From Ruminococcus sp. UBA4383 (GTDB taxonomy: Bacteria; Bacillota; Clostridia; Oscillospirales; Ruminococcaceae), in the NCBI GenBank assembly GCA_002389995.1, contig DGRR01000096.1:1-21329 (forward strand): DNA of 21,329 nt. Direction: 5' to 3'. Below, piece after piece: positions 9,565-16,824 of this stretch. Both the position numbers and the translations under genes were made by a program. Position 1 is the stretch's first letter. Each line of letters begins with the position of its first letter. The notes under the pieces were generated by a model, which saw only the letters and a program-made list of their open reading frames with translations, ran no database searches and was not told the origin of the DNA.

Positions 9565-9573
9565 ATTAAAATA

Positions 9574-10647
9574 TTAAAATAAAATATCCTTAAAGCATAC
9601 CTGCGGTTCGTGCTTGTCGAAATCCCATGTATGGTATGAACCACCATGACAGAAATCCTTTTCCTTGCATGAACTGCATTTTTCATTTTCATCGCAGAGA
9701 TTTTTCCTGAATATCTGAAATTTATTGTTCCATACTTCACTGAAACGGTCTTTCAGGATATTTCCCTGAATAAATTCGGGTCTGCGCTCGATGTCAAGAC
9801 AGGCAGTTATATCGCCGTTCGCCATAATGCTTGCTATGTAAGTTCCTGCTGTGCAGAGGAAATACCAGTCACGCACTTCACGTTCATATTCAAGTCCCAC
9901 ATAATGCGAACAGCCGTATGTAACAGGTTCGCCTGCTATACGCATTGTGCGGATAAACTCAATCATATAGACATAATCCTCCTTGGTGAGAAGGAGTTCG
10001 GGGTGAAGTTTTGCCCTGCCGATAGGGTCCATGTTTATGATTCTCCATGAATCTATGTCCATATCTCTCAATATTTTGTAAAGCTCCCATAACTGACCGA
10101 TATTCTGATGAGTTACAACAGTAGTTACCTGAACGGATTTGAAAGTACCTACTTTTATAAGGCTTTCAATGCCTTTCATAGCTCTTTCCCAGCCTTTCGG
10201 AGTACGTCTGAAAGCGTCATGGGTTTCGGGGAGTCCGTCAAGGCTTACCGAAATAGTACCCATGCCGACTTTTTTCAGGTCATTTGCGACTTCATCATCA
10301 ATAAGTGTTGCGTTGCTTGTCATACCCCAGCGGAAACCAAGCTGATTTGCTATGCCCATAATATCGAAAAAATCTTTTCTCAGAAGCGGTTCACCGCCTG
10401 TAATGCAGAGCATTTTATTGTCAGTGCCGAAATCCTCTTTGACTTCCTTTAAAAATTTTTCATACTGCGGAACAGTTAGTTCATCAGAGGAGACATCTCC
10501 GCAGCTGCTTCCGCAGTGGAGACATCTTTCATTGCATCTCAAAGTCAGTTCGAGGAATAAATTTCTGAGCTGAGGTTTTGTTTTAAGACCCTCACGGTAC
10601 TCAGCGAGCTTAGTCATATTATTGTTTTTAGTTCTTACGTCAAGCAT
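9574..10647 (-). CDS. Radical SAM/SPASM enzyme, candidate peptide or protein maturase
   Basis: The 357-residue protein has the radical SAM cluster motif C38-x3-C42-x2-C45 (LRCNERCLHC), the SAM-binding GGEP at 84-87, and SVSLDG near 133. Its C-terminal SPASM region has C265-x12-G-x4-C283, then C318, C324-x2-C327-x5-C333 and C351, for auxiliary iron-sulfur clusters. Family knowledge: SPASM enzymes commonly modify ribosomal peptides or proteins (thioether, C-C crosslinks), though others mature enzymes or act on small molecules. The usual Cys of CxGGC is S337 here. The gene starts 8 nt after the dockerin/YGPP gene stops, and its SD (GAGGTG) overlaps that stop, so translation is probably coupled. 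The natural inference is that the neighbouring repeat protein is the substrate. I do not recognise a named subfamily. Confidence 0.85.
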   Translation of the reverse strand: MLDVRTKNNNMTKLAEYREGLKTKPQLRNLFLELTLRCNERCLHCGSSCGDVSSDELTVPQYEKFLKEVKEDFGTDNKMLCITGGEPLLRKDFFDIMGIANQLGFRWGMTSNATLIDDEVANDLKKVGMGTISVSLDGLPETHDAFRRTPKGWERAMKGIESLIKVGTFKSVQVTTVVTHQNIGQLWELYKILRDMDIDSWRIINMDPIGRAKLHPELLLTKEDYVYMIEFIRTMRIAGEPVTYGCSHYVGLEYEREVRDWYFLCTAGTYIASIMANGDITACLDIERRPEFIQGNILKDRFSEVWNNKFQIFRKNLCDENEKCSSCKEKDFCHGGSYHTWDFDKHEPQVCFKDILF

Positions 10648-10655
10648 AGCGCACC

Positions 10656-11348
10656 TCAGTCAAAAGCAATAGGAGGACCGTAGACGGGATATGTTGCAGT
10701 AGTTGTTTCCTCCGAGGTATTATCGGGCATCATTGTAGTAGTTACAATTTCGTCCTCATCGAGATATTCAGGCGCACCATATTCAGGCTGCGGCATGGGT
10801 TCTTCATCGCCGTCATAATACCAGTCCAGATTTGTACTTCTTCCGAGGAGGAAACGGTTAAGTGCTACCAAATCGGCAATACTCAGCCTGCCGTCCGAAT
10901 TTACATCATATTCTGTATAGCCATAGTATTTGTCATTTGTCTGAGAATCGCTGTATTCCTGTCTTAATCTGATAAGGTCAAAAACGTCTGTTGAGCCGTC
11001 CCAGTTTATATCTCCCTGTGCGAAAAAGCTCGGAGGGCCATAGACAGCAGGATTTTCATTTCCATAAGGGTCATATTCGGTAGTCATCATTGACGGCGGT
11101 CCATAGACTACTGCCATAGTAGTTTCAGTTTCGGTTGCAGGGTCATATGCATCTTCCGTGGCAGTTGTCGTGAAAAATTCGGGAGGACCATAGACTTCTT
11201 CCACATACTCTGCGGAGGGTTCATAATCGGGTTCATCGGCTTTTACACTGAGAGTCGGTACAGTATCAGGAGTTACCGAGCCGAGAGCCATGTTGAGAGC
11301 CGTTGCGAACATCGCAGCGGTTGCGGCTGTTTTTTTGTTCTTTTTCAT
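10656..11348 (-). CDS. Secreted dockerin protein with YGPP repeats, putative radical SAM substrate
   Basis: A 230-residue exported protein, start fixed by AAAGGGG about 8 nt upstream of MKKNKK. A Sec-type signal peptide covers about residues 1-37. Five short repeats follow the pattern (V/E)YG(P/A)P-x-hydrophobic-hydrophobic: VYGPPEFF (52-59), VYGPPSMM (81-88), VYGPPSFF (102-109), EYGAPEYL (189-196) and VYGPPIAF (222-229), the last just before the C-terminal Asp. Thr/Glu-rich segments separate them. A complete type I-like dockerin lies at about 111-170, with two calcium loops: D113-N115-D117-D124 and D148-N150-D152-D159. Dockerins bind cohesins on scaffoldins, so display on a cellulosome or the cell surface is likely. 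No catalytic domain is present. The repeats and the coupled downstream radical SAM gene suggest modification of the repeats, possibly at Tyr; this is inference. Confidence 0.85.
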   Translation of the reverse strand: MKKNKKTAATAAMFATALNMALGSVTPDTVPTLSVKADEPDYEPSAEYVEEVYGPPEFFTTTATEDAYDPATETETTMAVVYGPPSMMTTEYDPYGNENPAVYGPPSFFAQGDINWDGSTDVFDLIRLRQEYSDSQTNDKYYGYTEYDVNSDGRLSIADLVALNRFLLGRSTNLDWYYDGDEEPMPQPEYGAPEYLDEDEIVTTTMMPDNTSEETTTATYPVYGPPIAFD

Positions 11349-11442
11349 AGTAAATACCCCTTTCGTTATTTGCGGAAATATCCGCTTATATATAAATGTC
11401 AAAAAATGTGCCGGTTTTTACCGTCTGATAAAAACTTTGTAT

Positions 11443-11477
11443 ATATGCACAAATATATGAATTATATTTGTGCATAT
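11443..11477. promoter_or_regulatory. Perfect 15-bp palindrome in the leader of the dockerin/YGPP gene
   Basis: ATATGCACAAATATA (11443-11457) and its exact complement (11463-11477) flank the 5-nt spacer TGAAT. It may be an operator, since it overlaps the downstream promoter candidate. It may also be an RNA hairpin in the leader, or a terminator of the ABC operon. A good T tract does not follow directly, so the terminator reading is weakest. Confidence 0.55.
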
Positions 11478-11480
11478 CAA
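11452..11480 (-). promoter_or_regulatory. Promoter candidate P2 for the dockerin/YGPP gene
   Basis: On the minus strand, TTGATA (11475-11480) and TATATT (11452-11457) are spaced by 17 nt. The -10 box and most of the -35 box lie inside the 15-bp palindrome, as in a repressible promoter. Confidence 0.5.
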
Positions 11481-11514
11481 CCAATAAAAATTCCTCATAT
11501 ATCATCTTAACTAC

Positions 11515-11543
11515 ATTATAACAAAATTTACATAATTAGTCAA
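11515..11543 (-). promoter_or_regulatory. Promoter candidate P1 for the dockerin/YGPP gene
   Basis: On the minus strand, TTGACT (11538-11543) and TATAAT (11515-11520) are spaced by 17 nt. The -35 box overlaps the stop codon of the upstream permease. Transcription from here would give a leader of about 160 nt that contains the 15-bp palindrome, a small CGGT/ACCG hairpin and a GCGGA/TCCGC hairpin just before the SD. Confidence 0.6.
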
Positions 11544-14500
11544 CAGATTTTAAGGATTCTGCCATATTTATTTTTTCAAGCTTTATCTCCATGAAAAGAT
11601 TTACAATAAAATTGAAAACAAATGTCATTATAATGCTGTAAACAAAACTCATAGGCAATATACGGCTTTTGAAATCGACCATATCGACTACTATCTGTTT
11701 CATGACAAAACTATGGAAAAATATTCCGAGAAAAATTCCGAAAACTGTTCCTATTGCGGTAAGGGCTATATTTTCACGCAGAACATATGCAGATGATTCA
11801 CGGCGGAAAAATCCGAGAACTTTAATTGTCGCTATCTCACGCACTCTTTCAGTGATGTTTATGTTTGTAAGATTATATATGACTATGAATGCAAGTCCTG
11901 CGGCGCAGGCTATTACAAGAATAACAACATAGTCAAGACTGCTCATCATATTGCCCATACGGGTTCTTAATTCATCAAATACTGTAACTCCTGTCACATC
12001 AGATAATTTTGCAATTTCCGCAGACGCCTTATATTCATCTGTATTTTTCGGGAAATTTATATATCCTCCGTTAAATTCAATATTTTCACCAAGCTGATTT
12101 GAAACTGTCTCCGAATCCACGAAAACATAATTGTACACATGATTTTCAAAAACTCCCTTTACTTTCAGGTGAAGTTCCTGCATATCCTCATTGCGGAGGG
12201 TTATTTCATCGCCTGTCTTAACGCCGTACCTTTCGGAAATGCTGTGACTTACAAGAGCCTCGCCCATTTCGGGATATTCAAGCGGATTTAATTCCATATC
12301 ACGGAAATTCATAAACTTATCCATATTGCCGAAATTTTCAGGAGCAACAAGGCTTATGCTCTTTGTTTTGTTTTTGTAAACCAAATCCCATGAACTGTTA
12401 TGATTTATGACATATTCCTTTGAAACTTCATCGAGTTTATTTTTTAATTTTACGGGGACATTTCCGTTTTTATCGGATTTGAAGGAAACGGAAGCATCTG
12501 CGGTCTGTATTTCACCGTACTGGACATCTGCGAATCCTGCAACGGAATCCTTCAATCCGAATCCTGTAAGCAAAAGTGCCGTACAGCCTCCTATTCCGAC
12601 TATCATCATGAAAAATCTTCCCTTGTATCTGAAAATATTTCTGACCGATACTTTATAGAGAAATTTCATTCTGTTCCATATAAAGGGAATATATTCAAGG
12701 AAAACTCTTTTTCCTGCCTTGGGGGCTTTGGGACGCATGAGATTTGCAGCAGTTTCAGAGAGTTCATATCGGCACGAAAGCCATGTTATTCCTATCGAAC
12801 ACAAAAGCGATGCACCAAGAGCCATAACTGCAAGTTTCCAGTCAAACATATAATTTATATCAAGCGGCGTATACATAAGCTTATAGGTTAGCCATATTAC
12901 TTTCGGGAAAAGCCATGTGCCTGCTCCGTATCCGAATATACAGCCAATCAGTGCGGCACTTCCAGAATAAAACATGAATTTTCCCATAATCGAGGCTTCC
13001 GAATATCCCAGAGCCTTGAAAACTCCTATCTGTGTGCGCTGTTCCTCAACCATTCTCGTCATAGTTGTCATGCAGACAAGTGCTGCCACAAGTATGAAAA
13101 ATATCGGGAAAACTTTTGCGACCTGTGCGACAATTTCAGAATCATTTTCAAAACAGGCATATCCGATATTGGTATTTCTTCCGAGTACATATATATCAGG
13201 GGCTTTTATATCGGCAATTTCGTTCTCCGCATCAGTGATTTTCTTTTCTGCGTCTGCGATTTTCTCGTCAAATTCTTTCAGACCGTCATTATATTCCGCA
13301 AGACCGTCATTGTATTCATTCAGACCGTCCTGATATTCTTTAAGACCGTCCTCATATTCTTTTTTACCGTTTTCGAGTTTTTCAAGACCTTCATTATATT
13401 CTTTCTGACCGTCCTGCCATTTTTCAAGACAGTCCTCATAATCTTTTTTGCCATTTTCAAATTCTGCGAGGGATTTCTGATATTCTGCAAGACCGTTTTC
13501 ATACTGAATTTTTCCGTCATTAAATTCCGCCCAGCCGTTTTCGAGTTCCTGACGTTTTTCATCAAGTATCTGCTGTTGTTTTTCGAGTTCCTGACGGGAG
13601 GCTTCGAGTTCAGCCCTTGCGGATTCGATTTGTCTTTTACCCTCCTCAATCTGCGCCTGACCTGCGGTAAGCATAGCCTGCTGTTCTTCGGGGAGGAATG
13701 ACAACATTCCCATTAAAGAGCCGTACTGTGCATTGAAATTATTTTCCTGCATTTCGAGTTCAGCTTCTTTTGCATTGAGTTCATTTTCGCCTGCATAGAA
13801 CTGTTCCCATGCATCATTCAGCTGTCTTTCGCCGTCATCAAACTGAGCCTGACCGTCAACTAATTCCTTTTCTGAATCATCAAGGAGTTTTTTTGAATCA
13901 TCAAGTTGTATTTTTGCATTATCGAGTTCTTTCTGACCGTCATCAATTTTCTTTTTTGCATCATCGAGTTCTTTTTTGCTGTCATCAAGTTCTTTTTTAG
14001 CATCATCGAGTTTTTTCTGATTGTCTGAAATTTCCTTTTCGGCATCTTTCAGTTCCTGTTGTGCATCATCGAGTTCTTTTTTTCCGTCATCGAGTTCCTT
14101 TTTAGCATCATCAAGTTCCTGCTGACCGTCCTGTTTTTTATCGGCAAGTTCAGATTTACCGTCACTGAGTTCATCTTCCGCATCTGACAAAATTTTATCA
14201 TATCTCAAATCAGCCTGTTCCTGAGCGATATTTTCCCATTCTTCTGTTTTTCTGTCGGAAAATTCTTCATATTCATCTGAATATATGCTCATATCATGAT
14301 TGAATTTAACAAATACCTCCGAATAATAATCCATGTCAACGGCATCGGGCATTATACAGACAAATCCTGAAATACTGCCTGTTCCGATAGATGTAGTGCC
14401 TCTTTCAAAATTTATGTAATACGGGGAATCAGCCTTTCCGACCACGGTAAATTCCTTGTATTTCAGGGAATCCCTTGTATCTTCGGGAGTTTCATCGGAT

Positions 14501-14940
14501 ACTCTGATTTTTGTACCGACAGCTATGTCAAGCTTGCTGTCCATTATGCATTCATCGGGATTTTTCGGCATATTTCCCTCTTTGAGAATGATTTTGTTTA
14601 TATTTTCGGTAAGTGTATGTGTTTTCAGAACAGCTTCTTCTTTCATATCGGTGATATACAGTACATCAAAACTTTGTGAACCTTCTGCATATTTTACATC
14701 TTTCTGATTTTTAAAATTTTCAATATTTTCATCTTCCCAGCCGAGAGTTGAAACAAGACGGAAATCATAAAATTCATGCTCTTTCAGATATTCGTCAAAC
14801 ATATTGACCATAGCGGGAGTTGTTATTCTCACCCCTGTGAAAAATCCCGTGCCGAGGGCTATAATGGCGAGAATTGCCATAAATCGTCCGAGAGTTCCTT
14901 TTATCTCACGGACGGAAGTTTTTTTCATTACAGATTTCAT
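11536..14940 (-). CDS. FtsX-like ABC transporter permease with a long coiled-coil hairpin
   Basis: An 1134-residue permease of the MacB/FtsX superfamily. TM1 is at about residues 18-38, then an extracellular domain (40-245), then a charged heptad-repeat coiled coil in two arms (about 250-405 and 425-578) around a turn with SLMGMLSFLPEEQQAML. The first FtsX-type TM bundle (about 610-725) contains TQIGVFKALGYS. TM5 (about 776-797), a second extracellular domain and a C-terminal FtsX bundle with REIATIKVLGF follow. Such permeases act with a LolD/MacB-like ATPase, often exporting peptides or lipids or acting as mechanotransmitters; the substrate is unknown. The heptads have patterns like KKELDDA and LAEYNDG, about 45 units in all. 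The gene starts 4 nt after the ATPase stop, with GGTGAG overlapping that stop as SD, so the two form one transporter. Confidence 0.9.
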   Translation of the reverse strand: MKSVMKKTSVREIKGTLGRFMAILAIIALGTGFFTGVRITTPAMVNMFDEYLKEHEFYDFRLVSTLGWEDENIENFKNQKDVKYAEGSQSFDVLYITDMKEEAVLKTHTLTENINKIILKEGNMPKNPDECIMDSKLDIAVGTKIRVSDETPEDTRDSLKYKEFTVVGKADSPYYINFERGTTSIGTGSISGFVCIMPDAVDMDYYSEVFVKFNHDMSIYSDEYEEFSDRKTEEWENIAQEQADLRYDKILSDAEDELSDGKSELADKKQDGQQELDDAKKELDDGKKELDDAQQELKDAEKEISDNQKKLDDAKKELDDSKKELDDAKKKIDDGQKELDNAKIQLDDSKKLLDDSEKELVDGQAQFDDGERQLNDAWEQFYAGENELNAKEAELEMQENNFNAQYGSLMGMLSFLPEEQQAMLTAGQAQIEEGKRQIESARAELEASRQELEKQQQILDEKRQELENGWAEFNDGKIQYENGLAEYQKSLAEFENGKKDYEDCLEKWQDGQKEYNEGLEKLENGKKEYEDGLKEYQDGLNEYNDGLAEYNDGLKEFDEKIADAEKKITDAENEIADIKAPDIYVLGRNTNIGYACFENDSEIVAQVAKVFPIFFILVAALVCMTTMTRMVEEQRTQIGVFKALGYSEASIMGKFMFYSGSAALIGCIFGYGAGTWLFPKVIWLTYKLMYTPLDINYMFDWKLAVMALGASLLCSIGITWLSCRYELSETAANLMRPKAPKAGKRVFLEYIPFIWNRMKFLYKVSVRNIFRYKGRFFMMIVGIGGCTALLLTGFGLKDSVAGFADVQYGEIQTADASVSFKSDKNGNVPVKLKNKLDEVSKEYVINHNSSWDLVYKNKTKSISLVAPENFGNMDKFMNFRDMELNPLEYPEMGEALVSHSISERYGVKTGDEITLRNEDMQELHLKVKGVFENHVYNYVFVDSETVSNQLGENIEFNGGYINFPKNTDEYKASAEIAKLSDVTGVTVFDELRTRMGNMMSSLDYVVILVIACAAGLAFIVIYNLTNINITERVREIATIKVLGFFRRESSAYVLRENIALTAIGTVFGIFLGIFFHSFVMKQIVVDMVDFKSRILPMSFVYSIIMTFVFNFIVNLFMEIKLEKINMAESLKSVD

Positions 14941-14944
14941 ATTC

Positions 14945-15646
14945 TCACCATTCTATCTCCGAAACATCAACGATATTGTCATTTTTCCGCATATCCGCAA
15001 CAGTTCCGCTCTTTATCGTTATTATCCTGTCAGCCATAGCCGAAAGTGCCTGATTGTGCGTGATAACCACGACAGTCATTCCCGTTTTACGGCAGGTATC
15101 CTGCAAGAGTTTGAGTACGGCTTTTCCCGTGTTGTAGTCAAGTGCGCCCGTAGGCTCATCACATAACAGAAGCTTCGGATTTTTAGCCAATGCACGGGCG
15201 ATAGCTACTCTCTGCTGTTCACCGCCCGAAAGCTGTGCAGGGAAATTCTTCATTCTGTCACCAAGTCCGACCTGTTTAAGGACTGATGCCGCATCAAGCG
15301 GTTCACGGCATATCTGCGCCGCAAGCTCGACATTTTCCAGTGCCGTGAGATTCTGGACAAGGTTGTAGAACTGGAATACAAATCCCACATCATAACGCCT
15401 GTATGCCGTAAGCTGTTTTTTGTTGAGGGAGGCTATTTCCACACCGTCAAGAACTGCGCTGCCGCCCGTGAGAGTATCCATTCCGCCGAGAATATTGAGT
15501 ATAGTTGTTTTGCCTGCGCCTGATGCCCCTACTATAACGCAGAACTCACCTTTGTCTATTTCAAAATTTACGTCTCTGAGGGCTTGTATTTCCACTTCGC
15601 CCGTTTTGTAAGTTTTTCTGACATTTTTAAATTTAACATAACTCAT
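14945..15646 (-). CDS. ABC transporter ATP-binding protein, MacB/LolD type
   Basis: A 233-residue ATPase that powers the adjacent permease. All motifs are intact: Walker A GASGAGKTT (40-48), Q-loop with Q92 in FVFQFYNLVQNLT, signature LSGGEQQR (139-146), Walker B LLLCDEP (D163, E164) and the switch H197 in VVITHN. FVFQFYNL and DEPTGALD are typical of the MacB/LolD/FtsE group, which pairs with FtsX-like permeases. An ATG at 15652 is only 1 nt from the GGAGG SD (15654-15658), whereas ATG 15646 is 7 nt away, so translation most likely starts at 15646. The promoter suggests an unusually short 5' leader of about a dozen nucleotides. Confidence 0.95.
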   Translation of the reverse strand: MSYVKFKNVRKTYKTGEVEIQALRDVNFEIDKGEFCVIVGASGAGKTTILNILGGMDTLTGGSAVLDGVEIASLNKKQLTAYRRYDVGFVFQFYNLVQNLTALENVELAAQICREPLDAASVLKQVGLGDRMKNFPAQLSGGEQQRVAIARALAKNPKLLLCDEPTGALDYNTGKAVLKLLQDTCRKTGMTVVVITHNQALSAMADRIITIKSGTVADMRKNDNIVDVSEIEW

Positions 15647-15664
15647 AATCATACCTCCGCTGAA

Positions 15665-15693
15665 ATTATAACATAAAATAAATTTATTTTCAA
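15665..15693 (-). promoter_or_regulatory. Promoter of the ABC transporter operon
   Basis: On the minus strand, TTGAAA (15688-15693) and TATAAT (15665-15670) are spaced by 17 nt, with an extended -10 TG. Transcription would begin close to the SD. Confidence 0.75.
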
Positions 15694-15700
15694 CACCATA

Positions 15701-15729
15701 TTGACAAAAATTAAAATATATGATATATT
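15701..15729 (+). promoter_or_regulatory. Promoter of the CPBP protease gene
   Basis: TTGACA (15701-15706) and TATATT (15724-15729) are spaced by 17 nt. The -35 box lies 7 nt from that of the divergent ABC operon. Its location shows that translation cannot begin at the TTG of the longer frame. Confidence 0.8.
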
Positions 15730-15760
15730 TTATAACGTGAATAACATAGAGGAGGATATC

Positions 15761-16795
15761 ATGTATACTAAAAAGGATATAATAAAAGCTTCAAATCTCA
15801 ATTCTTCAATGCTCCTGTTTTTTCTCGGTGCGGTCACGCTTGCAAGCCTTGCCTTTGACCCTGTAACCAGACTTTTCACAGAAAAAGATTCTCAGTATTA
15901 TAACAGCGTATACAACTTAGTCGCCTATACACTGCAATATTTCATCGGAATGGGGGGTGCGCTGATTATCTTCTACTGCACAAAAACAGGAAAAGAAGTA
16001 AAAAATGAACGTCCTCTGCTCGCAAAACCGCAGATGCCTGCTTCATGGATTTTCAGACATATAATGATTTGTTTCTTCATAACCTATTCAACGGTGTATA
16101 TTTCAAATTTTATATTTGTCATACTTGAACAGATTACAGGCATCAAATTATATGCACCTGACTTTACGGCAGAGGACAATATAATATCAAAGCTTGCAAA
16201 TGTTCTGGGACTTATGTTTCTCGCTCCCGTCTTTGAAGAAACTTTTTTCCGTGGCTCAATGCTCCGCAGTAATCTGCGTTTCGGAAAATGGTCAATGATA
16301 GTAACCGCAGGAATTTTCTTCGGATTATGGCATATGAACTACGCCCAGACACTCTACACAATGGCTATGGGAATATACGCAGGCTTTATCTATGCGAAAA
16401 CAAAATCCCTTATACCCACTCTTATAATTCATTTCGTTTTCAATACAATAGGTACAATACAGTCAATTGTCGTGGGAAATGTTGACCTTGACAATCTGAA
16501 TCTTTCGGAAGATATCATGAAACTTATCCCGATTGAACTGCTCGGATTTTTAATAATAGCACTTATCCTCACGGGACTTATACTCTTTATCCTTGAACTT
16601 GTAAATCACCGTGACAGCTACAAATTAGATGATGAACCGTTTCAGAGCGGATATGAAAATGATACGTTACAGACCGAAAATAAAATGTCAGAGGGCAAGG
16701 TACTTGCAATATATTTTTCAGCACCCGTCACTATAATCGCAACAATAATTCTTCTTGCTTCAACAATAGTTTTTGCATTCGGTGTTGATGCATAA
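15761..16795 (+). CDS. CPBP family intramembrane metalloprotease
   Basis: A 344-residue polytopic membrane protein of the CPBP (CAAX protease and bacteriocin-processing, formerly Abi) family. The three catalytic motifs are intact: EETFFR (E159, E160, R164), FFGLWH (H191) and HFVFN (H224, N228). About eight hydrophobic segments are visible: near 17-34, 57-74, 100-123, 145-157, 178-190, 200-235, 256-280 and 317-340. A polar stretch (281-310) precedes the last. Relatives in Firmicutes cleave membrane peptides, process bacteriocins or give bacteriocin immunity; the substrate here is unknown. The ATG at 15761 follows GAGGAGG by about 5 nt. It is divergent from an FtsX-type exporter, which is suggestive of peptide handling but does not prove it. 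Confidence 0.88.
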   Translation: MYTKKDIIKASNLNSSMLLFFLGAVTLASLAFDPVTRLFTEKDSQYYNSVYNLVAYTLQYFIGMGGALIIFYCTKTGKEVKNERPLLAKPQMPASWIFRHIMICFFITYSTVYISNFIFVILEQITGIKLYAPDFTAEDNIISKLANVLGLMFLAPVFEETFFRGSMLRSNLRFGKWSMIVTAGIFFGLWHMNYAQTLYTMAMGIYAGFIYAKTKSLIPTLIIHFVFNTIGTIQSIVVGNVDLDNLNLSEDIMKLIPIELLGFLIIALILTGLILFILELVNHRDSYKLDDEPFQSGYENDTLQTENKMSEGKVLAIYFSAPVTIIATIILLASTIVFAFGVDA

Positions 16796-16796
16796 T

Positions 16797-16824
16797 AAAA
16801 AGGCGCATATCCTGCGCCTTTTTT
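16797..16824. terminator. Bidirectional intrinsic terminator
   Basis: GGCGCA-TATCC-TGCGCC is flanked by five A on the left and six T on the right. It serves the CPBP gene (+) and, by symmetry, the convergent sortase operon (-), whose last stop codon begins at its edge. Confidence 0.9.

Noticed and set aside
8663..11348. A functional link between tyrosine biosynthesis (tyrA) and the Tyr-containing YGPP repeats
   Set aside because: Only adjacency supports it; five tyrosines per repeat protein would not call for dedicated synthesis.
13320..14045. Several open frames in both directions within the permease coiled-coil region
   Set aside because: They result from the 21-nt heptad repeat, which leaves other frames free of stops; their translations are low-complexity.
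13207..14193. Possible tandem repeat or CRISPR-like array
   Set aside because: The 21-nt periodicity is degenerate and in frame with a coiled coil; there are no conserved direct repeats with unique spacers.
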